The position numbers and the translations under genes were made by a program. Below, piece after piece: positions 1 to 7,260 of a stretch of 12,330 bases of DNA (position 1 is the stretch's first letter; every line of letters begins with the position of its first letter). Source of the DNA: JBMOLK01 sp049325575 (GTDB lineage: Bacteria; Bacillota; Clostridia; Acetivibrionales; Acetivibrionaceae); the NCBI GenBank assembly GCA_049325575.1, contig JBMOLK010000156.1, positions 1 to 12,330 on the forward strand, given 5' to 3'. The notes below the pieces were generated by a model. The model was given only the letters and a program-made list of their open reading frames with translations. It searched no databases and was not told where the DNA came from.

Positions 1-1
1 T

Positions 2-3000
2 TATGCATATCCTCAACCTTCAGCACCTACGGGTTATAGTACAGCAGGTAGTATTTATTTTGACTCAGGACTTGCCAAGTTTCGATTTCATAATGGAACA
101 AGTTGGGAGTCAATTATAGATTGGACTGTTGACCAAGGAACTACCAATATCCACGATGGAAATATTACCGCAACCGCCGTTACACAATACCAAGGAAGTA
201 TTAATCATAATAGCCTTGCTGGCTACGTTGCAAATGAGCATAGAGACTGGACGACTGACCAAGGTGGAGCTGATATACATCAAAACAATATTATCCAAGC
301 AGCTATTACCCAACATCAAACTGCAATTGACCATAATCAATTATTAAATTATGATATAGCACAACATAGAGTTATCAATGACGCAGGAGTATCAGCTACT
401 GAATTATGGTCATCATCTAAAATAAATAGTTTAATAGGTGGTGCAGGACAAGCTAATACCGCAAGCAGTGCGGGAACTGGAGTTAGTTTATTTTACCAAA
501 AGAGTGGCATAGATTTACAGTTTAATGCTTTAAAATCAAATAATACTTTATTATCTATAGCATTAAATGGCACTACACATGATATAGAATTTACCGTAAA
601 TGAAGCAAATATTAATCATAATAATTTAACTAATGTTGGAACAAACGAACACTTAGACTGGACAGTTGATTGTGGAACTAAAGATATTCACGCTAATAAT
701 ATTCCAGTAACAGCAGTTACTCAGCACCAAGGGAGTATTAACCACGACGCTCTAACTGGTTTTGTAGCTAATGAACATTTGGATTGGAGTACAGATTGTG
801 GTGCTGTTGATATACACGCTAATAATATTCCAGTAAATGCAGTAACTCAACACCAAGCAAGTATTAATCATGACGCATTAGCTGGTTTCGCAGCAAATAA
901 ACATTTAGACTGGACTATTGATTGCGGTGCTAATAATATCCACGATGCTAATATTTTAGCTTCTTCGATAACTCAACATCAAGCAAGCATTAATCACGAT
1001 GCCTTAACTGGTTTTGTAGCTAATGAGCATCTGGACTGGACGCTTGACCAAGGAACTGCCAATATTCACGATAACAATATTTTAGCAAGTTCAATAACCC
1101 AACACCAAGCAAGTATTGACCACGATGCTTTAACTAATTTCGTAGCTAATAAGCATCTGGACTGGACAGTTGACCTTGGAGCTACTAACATTCACGATGG
1201 TAATATTACTGCAACAGCTATAACGCAACATCAAGGTAGTATTAACCACGATGCCTTAACTGGATTTGTAGCAAACGAACACTTAGATTGGTCAGCAGAC
1301 CAAGGAGCTACTAATATTCATGACGGTAACATTACCGCAACAGCAATTACTCAACATCAAGCGAGTATCAATCATGATGCATTATCTGGATTTGTAGCTA
1401 ATAAGCATTTAGATTGGACTACCGATTGTGGTGTTAATAACATTCACGATGCCAATATATTAGCAAGTTCAATAACCCAACATCAGGCAAGTATCAACCA
1501 TGACGCTTTGTCTGGCTTTGTAACAAATGAACATTTGGATTGGACACTTGACCAAGGAGCTGTTAATATCCACGATGGTAACATTACGGCAACGGCTGTT
1601 ACTCAATATCAGGCAAGTATTAACCATAATGCTTTACTTAATTATAATGTTGCAAATCATAGAACAATAAATGATACTGGCACAACTACAACAGATTTAT
1701 GGTCTGCTTCCAAGATAGCTTCTGAAATATCCAGCGCAATAAGCACTGGTGAAGCAAATACGATGTCAAATGCTGGAACTGGCATAGGTATTTTCTATCA
1801 AAAGTCTGGTGTTAATCTCCAATTAAACAATATTAAATCTGAAAATAATTTATTAACTATTGCATTAGATAATGTTACTCACGATGTAGAATTAACAGTA
1901 AATGAAGTAAATATTGACCATAACGCATTAAAGAATTATGATAGTGCTAATCATAGAGACTGGAGCGTTGATCAAGGTGGTTTTGATATACACGATAATA
2001 ATGTGCCTCTTTCTGCGGTTTCACAACACGAGCCTAATATAAACCATAATAATTTAAAGAATTATCTTGTTGAAGAACATAGAAAATTAGATGATGCTTC
2101 ATCAACTACAACTAATCTATGGTCAGCTTCTAAAATAGCTTCTGCGATATCCAGTGCGATAAGTACTGGCGAGGCTAATACAGCAAGCAATGCAGGAACA
2201 GGAAATAGTATATTTTATCAAAAAAGTGGAGTTAATTTATTATTTAATGGTCTTAAATCAACCAGTAATAAATTAACTGTTAATACAAATGGAACATCTC
2301 ACGATATAGAGTTTACTGTAGTTGACTCCAATATTGACCATGATGCTTTAACTAATTTTGCAGCTATTGAACACTTAGATTGGACTACTGACTGCGGTGC
2401 GAATAATATTCATCAAAACAATATCACTGCTGCTTCAATTACTCAACATCAGGCAAGTATTGACCATGATGCTTTAACTAATTATTCCGCCATTAAACAT
2501 CTTGATTGGACAATAGATTGTGGTGTCAACAATATTCACGATGCTAATATTTTAGCAAGTTCAGTAACACAACATCAAGGCAGTATTAATCACAATGCTT
2601 TATTAAATTATGATGTAGCTGAACATAGAAAAATAAATGATGCCGGTACAAATACAACCGATTTGTGGTCTGCTTCTAAAATAAATTCAATGGTTCGAGA
2701 TTGGACTATTGACCAAGGTGCTAATGATATACATCAAAATAATATACCACAAGCAGCAGTAACACAGCATCAAGCCGCTATTGACCATAATACTTTAACG
2801 AATTATGAAGCAAATAGACATTATAAAGTGGATGACACAGTTACCACAACTACTAATATTTGGTCAGCCACTAAAGTCAATAGTATGTTGGGTGGAGCTG
2901 GTGCATTCATAGTAGATAATGATAGTGACACTATAATACAAGTTGAGGAAACCGCAGATGATGATACTATAAGATTTGATGCAAAAGGTATCGAAGTAGC

Positions 3001-4090
3001 TACAATAACCTCAACAGAAATACATACTACAATCCCCATAAGACAAGATGTAGCTACTCAATTTAAAGAATTACTTACTTCTCCTACTGCCGTCTCTGGA
3101 CACGGTTTATTATATGCCAAAAATGATAATATGTTATATTTCCGAGCTTCCGATGGTACTGAAACTAACGTATTAACCGTAGGAACTGGTGAAAATAACG
3201 TAGGTGAAAATGTTGGTACGAGTCCCGATGCAGCTATATATAAAGGTAAATCGGGTATTAATTTACAATTCAATGGACTTGAAAGTACTCATACAGGTAT
3301 TAATGTAAGCAATAATGCAACAACTAATAACGTAGAATTTAGAATAGTAGAAGCAAATGTTGACCACGATTTATTGAAAAATTTCTTAGCTCTTGAACAT
3401 TTAGACTGGACTACAGATTGTGGTGCAAATAATATTCACGATGGAAATATTCAAGCAAGTTCAATACAACAACATTATTCAGTTATAGACCACGATGCTT
3501 TAATGAATTTTGCAGCAAATGAACATTACCTTCAATCTGCTATTACTACAGTTGGAACAGTTACCGCTGGTAATGTTACACAGGTAGTCGACGCTGCAAC
3601 AGATACTTTAGCTGGAAAAATAGAATTAGCTACAGCAGCAGAGGTACAAAGTGGTTCTGATGGTACAAGGGCAGTTACTCCCGATACCTTAAGACAAAGT
3701 TATGTAGCTAAGAAAAGCGTTTCCTTGATGCTTGTAGCTGCTGGTACTTCTTGTGTAGCTCAAGATGGAGCAGGTTATTTAGTTATACCCGAAACTGTAA
3801 ATGGTATGAATTTAGTAAAGTGCCACGCAAAAGTTATTAGTTATGGTACTGGTACTAATACAATGGATATACAATTTCATAATATGAGAACTGGTGCTGA
3901 TATGCTAACTACTAAAATAAGCATAGATACCGCCGAAACTGGTAGTGAAACAGCTGCAACATCTTATGTTATCGATTTAACTCACGATGATGTTCAAGAA
4001 TATGATACTATAAGAATAGATGTAGATAGTGTACATAATACTACCGCAGCAAAAGGACTTATAGTTACTTTAATTTTTGCTAAACCATAA
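2..4090 (+). CDS. Giant repeat-built phage tail fibre protein (5' partial)
   Basis: The frame is open from the left edge, so the true start lies outside the window; the TTG at 779 is only an internal Leu codon. The visible 1362 residues begin with a P..G.IYFD..L..FR..NGTSW segment typical of phage fibre N-terminal regions. Fifteen 42-residue repeats follow, with consensus elements HLDW, NIHDGNI, TQHQASI and NHDAL. They are interrupted by copies of a second module (LWSASKI, then NAGTG..IFYQKSG). About residues 1205-1233 carry GKIELATAAEVQ...AVTPDTLRQ, a segment recurrent in phage tail fibres. The last ~120 residues are beta-rich and lack repeats, as expected for a receptor-binding tip. No enzymatic motif or intramolecular chaperone is recognisable. 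The family call is firm; trimerisation and host-surface binding are inferred. The gene ends 17 nt before the next start, suggesting one operon. Confidence 0.85.
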   Translation, partial: YAYPQPSAPTGYSTAGSIYFDSGLAKFRFHNGTSWESIIDWTVDQGTTNIHDGNITATAVTQYQGSINHNSLAGYVANEHRDWTTDQGGADIHQNNIIQAAITQHQTAIDHNQLLNYDIAQHRVINDAGVSATELWSSSKINSLIGGAGQANTASSAGTGVSLFYQKSGIDLQFNALKSNNTLLSIALNGTTHDIEFTVNEANINHNNLTNVGTNEHLDWTVDCGTKDIHANNIPVTAVTQHQGSINHDALTGFVANEHLDWSTDCGAVDIHANNIPVNAVTQHQASINHDALAGFAANKHLDWTIDCGANNIHDANILASSITQHQASINHDALTGFVANEHLDWTLDQGTANIHDNNILASSITQHQASIDHDALTNFVANKHLDWTVDLGATNIHDGNITATAITQHQGSINHDALTGFVANEHLDWSADQGATNIHDGNITATAITQHQASINHDALSGFVANKHLDWTTDCGVNNIHDANILASSITQHQASINHDALSGFVTNEHLDWTLDQGAVNIHDGNITATAVTQYQASINHNALLNYNVANHRTINDTGTTTTDLWSASKIASEISSAISTGEANTMSNAGTGIGIFYQKSGVNLQLNNIKSENNLLTIALDNVTHDVELTVNEVNIDHNALKNYDSANHRDWSVDQGGFDIHDNNVPLSAVSQHEPNINHNNLKNYLVEEHRKLDDASSTTTNLWSASKIASAISSAISTGEANTASNAGTGNSIFYQKSGVNLLFNGLKSTSNKLTVNTNGTSHDIEFTVVDSNIDHDALTNFAAIEHLDWTTDCGANNIHQNNITAASITQHQASIDHDALTNYSAIKHLDWTIDCGVNNIHDANILASSVTQHQGSINHNALLNYDVAEHRKINDAGTNTTDLWSASKINSMVRDWTIDQGANDIHQNNIPQAAVTQHQAAIDHNTLTNYEANRHYKVDDTVTTTTNIWSATKVNSMLGGAGAFIVDNDSDTIIQVEETADDDTIRFDAKGIEVATITSTEIHTTIPIRQDVATQFKELLTSPTAVSGHGLLYAKNDNMLYFRASDGTETNVLTVGTGENNVGENVGTSPDAAIYKGKSGINLQFNGLESTHTGINVSNNATTNNVEFRIVEANVDHDLLKNFLALEHLDWTTDCGANNIHDGNIQASSIQQHYSVIDHDALMNFAANEHYLQSAITTVGTVTAGNVTQVVDAATDTLAGKIELATAAEVQSGSDGTRAVTPDTLRQSYVAKKSVSLMLVAAGTSCVAQDGAGYLVIPETVNGMNLVKCHAKVISYGTGTNTMDIQFHNMRTGADMLTTKISIDTAETGSETAATSYVIDLTHDDVQEYDTIRIDVDSVHNTTAAKGLIVTLIFAKP
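113..3523 (+). repeat. Fifteen 126-bp (42-aa) coding repeats with interposed modules
   Basis: Units start at 113, 239, 650, 776, 902, 1028, 1154, 1280, 1406, 1532, 1952, 2372, 2498, 2693 and 3398. Each is exactly 126 bp, and eight are contiguous from 650 to 1657. Within a unit, His14 and His32 are invariant in all fifteen. His1 is replaced only in the units at 113 and 2693, and position 26 is His or Tyr. Position 8 is Cys in seven units, Gln in seven and Leu in one. The interposed module occupies 365-649 (95 aa), 1658-1951 and 2078-2371 (98 aa each), 2624-2692 (24 aa, truncated) and 2819-3397 (193 aa, with an insertion). The motif H-[DN]-[AS]-L-x-x-[FY]-x5-H resembles the DHxxLxxLxxDDH motifs of many phage fibres. 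Confidence 0.95.
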
Positions 4091-4093
4091 TTT

Positions 4094-4100
4094 AAAGGAG
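4094..4100 (+). promoter_or_regulatory. Shine-Dalgarno site AAAGGAG
   Basis: AAAGGAG lies 7 nt before the ATG at 4108, directly after the fibre stop codon. It fixes the start of the propeller protein and indicates independent re-initiation within a shared transcript. Confidence 0.85.
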
Positions 4101-4107
4101 ATTTACA

Positions 4108-6636
4108 ATGGCTATAGACCTTATAGAAAAACTAAACATAACCCCAACGGTACAAGAAGATACTCATAGCTTGTCTTCTCAAGGCGATTTTGAGGGTACG
4201 GGTGCTAATCTTATTAAAGGTAAAAATTATGACACTACTTCTGTTTCCGGTTCAATTAAAGCAGCACTTGTAGACAGTTATTATCAAGAGTCTTCTTTAA
4301 TATATTTACCTCGTCAAGATATGACTACACCAGTTAAGACTTATTATGGATATACTCATAAATCTGGAAGCGGTGATGTAGTTACACTTATGCGAAGCGG
4401 GTCAACTCAAACTATTGACACTGAAAATACAATAAGTGCTTGTTGGAAAGAGTCAAAAACTGACTTTGATGCTGGTACAATGAGTAATATTGAAAATATC
4501 GCTACTAAAGGTTTTGCTACAGGTGTTTGTAATTTTTCTGGTGATAGTTATCTAAATCAAATTAATACAATAAATAATCCAACGGGAAATAACTGGACAG
4601 GACACACTTTAGCAGTAGATAAGGGTGCGGGAACCACGGGATATAATTCTCTGCATAGCGCTAATGCTGCAGTAATAAAAGATGGCTTCACATATAAAAT
4701 GTGGTATACAGGTTCTAACGGGACAAACGAAAGAATACTCTACGCGACTTCCACGGACGGGGAAAGCTGGTCAGGACATACCTTAGCAGTTAATATAGGT
4801 GCAGGAACTACAGGATATAATTCCGTATATAGCTGTGTTCCTACAGTAATAAAAGACGGCTCCACGTACAAGATGTGGTACTCAGGCTCTGATGGTGCAA
4901 ATCAAAGAATACTCTACGCAACTTCTGTAGATGGAAATAACTGGACAGGACACACTTTAGCAGTAGATAAGGGTGCAGGAACTACAGGATACAATTCTGC
5001 GTTTAGCTGCAACTGTACAGTAATAAAGGATGGTTCCACATTTAAAATGTGGTACTCGGGTTATAACGGCGTAGACCAAAGAATACTTTATGCAACTTCT
5101 GCGGATGGGGAAACTTGGTCGGGACATACATTAGCAGTTAGCATGGGTGCAGGAACCTCGGGATATAATTCTGTGTACGTTTGTGCTCCTGTGGTAATAA
5201 AGGATGGTTCCACATATAAGATGTGGTACACAGGTTACAATGGTACAAATGAAAGAATATTGTATGCAACTTCCACGGATGGAGAAAACTGGACAGGGCA
5301 TACTTTAGCGGTTAATATAGGCTCAGGAGCCACGGGGTATAATTCTGTGCACAGCTGTGCTCCTACGGCAATAAAAGATGGTTCCACGTATAAAATGTGG
5401 TACGCAGGTTATAATGGTACTAATCTTAGAATACTTTATGCTTCTGGTGTTAATAATTATTATACAAATGGTTATTATACAATAGATATAAATTGTACCA
5501 GTTCTTATTTAACAGATTATTATGTTTTGCATACTGATATTGTCGGAGGTACAAGTTTAACAATTCAAGAAAAAGTAGCAGCTACGCAAACTGATTTGGA
5601 TGCTGCAACATATAATACAGCACAATCTCTTACTAAAACAGGAAATAATCAAGTCAATGCTATAAAAGTGGAAGGAAGCTCTGCTAATATATGGAAAAGA
5701 GTGAGAATAAATTTTACTTCAGATAATACAGGTACGGCAGTTGTAAGAAGTATTGGATTAGTTTTGCAACCAACTAACTGGGAGAGATGTGTTGATGTTA
5801 GTGTAACTACAACTAATGCTAAAAACTTAGCTCTCAATAAGTATCAGCAACTTATTCTTTGTGGAGCTAATACTCAAACTGCTACATATGAAGTAACGCA
5901 AGTAGATATTTTAGTTAAATATTTTTTAATAGATTTATATAATGCTTCTTTAAATCCAAACAGAATATGTCATTGTAAAAAAATAGTATTTTGTACGGAT
6001 AATCCTGTTTATGCTATTGCGAGGGCAGCGGAAACATCTGCTTACGATAGAACCAAATTTTCCGATAGAACACCTGTTCAACAAAATACTATCACATCTC
6101 CAGATGAATGGTATTACGATGGAACGGGAGAAGCAGGAAGTCATTTTAGGGCTAATATAACAGTTGTTTCGCCGGCCATAGCAGATGCTTATGTTTATGC
6201 AACTAATCCTACTCAAGTATATCATAGATTGTATAAAGAAGATGCAGTAACTGAATTACCTACTACAGGTTCGGGATTAGATTTAGAATACACTGAAGAT
6301 TATCTTAGTTTTAATGTAGATGATATAGCTAATGATAATATTTATTCCCCATCGGAAACTGGTAGAATAAGAGTAATAAAAAATATTCACACTGCTAATT
6401 TAACTAATGTTCAATTAGTTTTAAAAGGAAATGGAGCGCGATTTCTTCAAGGTAGTTCCACGGGTACAGGTGGTTGGGTTACCTTTGCTGATGATGGTAG
6501 TGTAGCATTAACTCTGACATCTTCAATAGCTCCTAATGCGACGCAAAATTTTTATATTAGAGCGAATGCAGATGCAACCGCCACAGTAGGTACTTATACT
6601 ATTGTTTATGATTTACTTTATAATATAGTGATGTAG
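4108..6636 (+). CDS. Virion surface protein with five-bladed beta-propeller and C-terminal Ig-like domain
   Basis: The protein has 842 residues. Residues 1-161 are an unrecognised N-terminal region. Residues 162-451 contain five 58-residue repeats with W[ST]GHTLAV, GYNS, VIKDGSTYKMWY, GYNG and RILYATS.DG, the blade signature of five-bladed propellers in the GH43/GH32/GH130-type superfamily. Residues ~465-560 look like a beta-sandwich, with a TAQSLT..GNN motif shared with the 7261-8757 product. Residues ~708-842 form a second beta-rich domain, ending NATQNFYIR...YTIVYD, also shared with that protein. No catalytic Asp/Glu triad of GH43 could be assigned, so glycan binding is as plausible as hydrolysis. 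Its place after the fibre gene suggests an accessory adsorption or decoration protein (inference). The blade region is markedly more GC-rich than its flanks. It ends in the window's only TAG stop, followed in frame by a second TAG 15 nt later. Confidence 0.7.
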   Translation: MAIDLIEKLNITPTVQEDTHSLSSQGDFEGTGANLIKGKNYDTTSVSGSIKAALVDSYYQESSLIYLPRQDMTTPVKTYYGYTHKSGSGDVVTLMRSGSTQTIDTENTISACWKESKTDFDAGTMSNIENIATKGFATGVCNFSGDSYLNQINTINNPTGNNWTGHTLAVDKGAGTTGYNSLHSANAAVIKDGFTYKMWYTGSNGTNERILYATSTDGESWSGHTLAVNIGAGTTGYNSVYSCVPTVIKDGSTYKMWYSGSDGANQRILYATSVDGNNWTGHTLAVDKGAGTTGYNSAFSCNCTVIKDGSTFKMWYSGYNGVDQRILYATSADGETWSGHTLAVSMGAGTSGYNSVYVCAPVVIKDGSTYKMWYTGYNGTNERILYATSTDGENWTGHTLAVNIGSGATGYNSVHSCAPTAIKDGSTYKMWYAGYNGTNLRILYASGVNNYYTNGYYTIDINCTSSYLTDYYVLHTDIVGGTSLTIQEKVAATQTDLDAATYNTAQSLTKTGNNQVNAIKVEGSSANIWKRVRINFTSDNTGTAVVRSIGLVLQPTNWERCVDVSVTTTNAKNLALNKYQQLILCGANTQTATYEVTQVDILVKYFLIDLYNASLNPNRICHCKKIVFCTDNPVYAIARAAETSAYDRTKFSDRTPVQQNTITSPDEWYYDGTGEAGSHFRANITVVSPAIADAYVYATNPTQVYHRLYKEDAVTELPTTGSGLDLEYTEDYLSFNVDDIANDNIYSPSETGRIRVIKNIHTANLTNVQLVLKGNGARFLQGSSTGTGGWVTFADDGSVALTLTSSIAPNATQNFYIRANADATATVGTYTIVYDLLYNIVM
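4591..5460 (+). repeat. Five 174-bp (58-aa) propeller-blade repeats
   Basis: The blade Trp codons fall at 4594, 4768, 4942, 5116 and 5290, exactly 174 bp apart. Blades 1, 3 and 5 begin NWTGHTLAV, while blades 2 and 4 begin [ST]WSGHTLAV, and blades 1 and 3 share VDKGAGTTGYNS. This alternation suggests growth by duplication of a two-blade, 348-bp unit. Blades 2-5 carry a Cys about 23 residues into the blade; blade 1 has Ala at the equivalent position. Confidence 0.95.
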
Positions 6637-6657
6637 CTTCAGAGAGTGTAGGTTATT

Positions 6658-6867
6658 ATGGATGTAAGACAATATGCTGGAAATAGTCTTCAATATAGAG
6701 TTACTCATATTTGTTTTGATATAAAATGGGTTGGGGCAAATAGTCTTCAATTTAGGGTACCCCAAATAGTATACAACACAAGGGTTTTCAGTAAAGGTAG
6801 TTTTCAATATAAAATAACAGAAGCTCCCACCGCTGTATTCACTCCCATTATAGCGTGGTGGCATTAA
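6658..6867 (+). CDS. Small protein of three 19-residue beta repeats, function unknown
   Basis: This 69-residue protein matches no family I recognise. It consists almost wholly of three 19-residue repeats, each centred on [GN]-S-[LF]-Q-[YF]-[RK]-[VI], with the Ser at residues 10, 29 and 48, followed by a short aromatic tail ending AWWH. The strand-like pattern suggests a small beta fold that might oligomerise. A similar motif opens the 9964 protein and occurs near residue 30 of the 7261 protein, so it may be a phage-specific structural element. The start is supported only by a weak GTAGG five nt upstream and by close spacing (21 nt) to the preceding stop, so coupling is likely. The next gene's Shine-Dalgarno site follows its stop immediately. 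A minor virion protein is the likeliest role by position only. Confidence 0.6.
   Translation: MDVRQYAGNSLQYRVTHICFDIKWVGANSLQFRVPQIVYNTRVFSKGSFQYKITEAPTAVFTPIIAWWH
6661..6831 (+). repeat. Three 57-bp (19-aa) repeats
   Basis: Units are 57 bp. Thirteen bases (aatagtcttcaat) at 6682 recur identically at 6739. The third copy, near 6796, has diverged to GSFQYKI at the protein level. Confidence 0.85.
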
Positions 6868-6869
6868 GG

Positions 6870-6878
6870 AAGGAGGTG
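6870..6878 (+). promoter_or_regulatory. Near-perfect Shine-Dalgarno site AAGGAGGTG
   Basis: Nine contiguous bases match the canonical bacterial anti-SD complement, 10 nt before the ATG at 6889. This is the strongest ribosome-binding site in the window, and it implies high expression of a small protein and a host with a standard 16S 3' end. Confidence 0.85.
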
Positions 6879-6888
6879 GTTAAAAAAA

Positions 6889-7204
6889 ATGAATGGCACT
6901 ATTAGAGGACATCAGTTGCATTCTACAGTAGCTGGAAATAATATGGCTTGGCAGGCATTGGGCAATGGGGAATATGCCTTAAGTTCCACTGCTGGTGGTG
7001 TTACTTTAAACAAAGTTGATTTAACNNNNNNNNNNNNNNNNNNNNNNNNNNNNNNNNNNNNNNNNNNNNNNNNNNNNNNNNNNNNNNNNNNNNNNNNNNN
7101 NNNNNNNNNNNNNNNNNNNNNNNNNAGTTGATTTAACACCATTTCAAACTCGCACAGGGCACATATTGGTTACAGGTGAAACTTTAGAAATATGGTATTA
7201 CTAA
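6889..7204 (+). CDS. Small hypothetical protein interrupted by assembly gap
   Basis: Before the gap the frame encodes 45 complete codons from a start with a very strong ribosome-binding site. Read literally through 100 N it meets TGA at once. However, the 12 bases before the gap (7014-7025) are identical to the 12 after it (7126-7137). Merging them removes 112 nt and continues the frame through 22 more codons to TAA at 7202-7204, giving an intact 67-residue protein ending LEIWYY. The N-terminal half contains GNNMAW and GNGEYALSST; no known domain is recognised. It sits between likely virion surface genes, and its ribosome-binding site suggests abundant synthesis, so a small decoration or structural protein is possible. 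The gap could instead hide further repeats, in which case the protein is longer. Confidence 0.6.
7026..7125. other. Assembly gap of 100 N
   Basis: Exactly 100 N, the conventional placeholder for a gap of unknown size. It is flanked on both sides by agttgatttaac, so the true gap may be an unmerged 12-bp overlap (length below zero). Confidence 0.95.
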
Positions 7205-7210
7205 TGTCTG

Positions 7211-7237
7211 AGGGGAGAGCTTTATAAGCTTTCCCTT
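7211..7237 (+). other. Intergenic RNA hairpin
   Basis: The arms aggggagagctt (7211-7222) and aagctttccctt (7226-7237) form a 12-bp stem with two G-U pairs and a 3-nt loop. The hairpin lies between the gap-containing gene and the 7261 gene. No U-tract follows on either strand, so it is not a canonical intrinsic terminator. It could be an mRNA processing or stability element, or attenuate downstream expression. It ends 10 nt before the next Shine-Dalgarno site (7248-7253). Confidence 0.6.
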
Positions 7238-7260
7238 GAAATATTAGAAAGGATAAATTA

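Noticed and set aside
779..781. TTG as the start of the fibre gene
   Set aside because: The same frame is open to base 2, and the repeats and an N-terminal fibre-like segment continue upstream without a stop. The TTG is an internal Leu in the HLDW motif.
650..1657. CRISPR array or non-coding satellite repeat
   Set aside because: The 126-bp units are continuous coding sequence with synonymous differences and no spacer/repeat alternation.
4108..6636. Diversity-generating retroelement target
   Set aside because: No reverse transcriptase, template repeat or adenine-biased variable region is visible in the window. The blade repeats differ at all base types.
6634..6660. TAG readthrough joining the 842-residue protein to the 69-residue repeat protein (same frame)
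   Set aside because: Two in-frame TAG codons lie between them, and no gene in the window contains an internal TAG, so there is no sign of stop-codon recoding.
7211..7237. Intrinsic terminator
   Set aside because: The stem is good but is followed by gaaatatt, not a T-tract, and the mirror side is not T-rich either. It is kept only as a hairpin.
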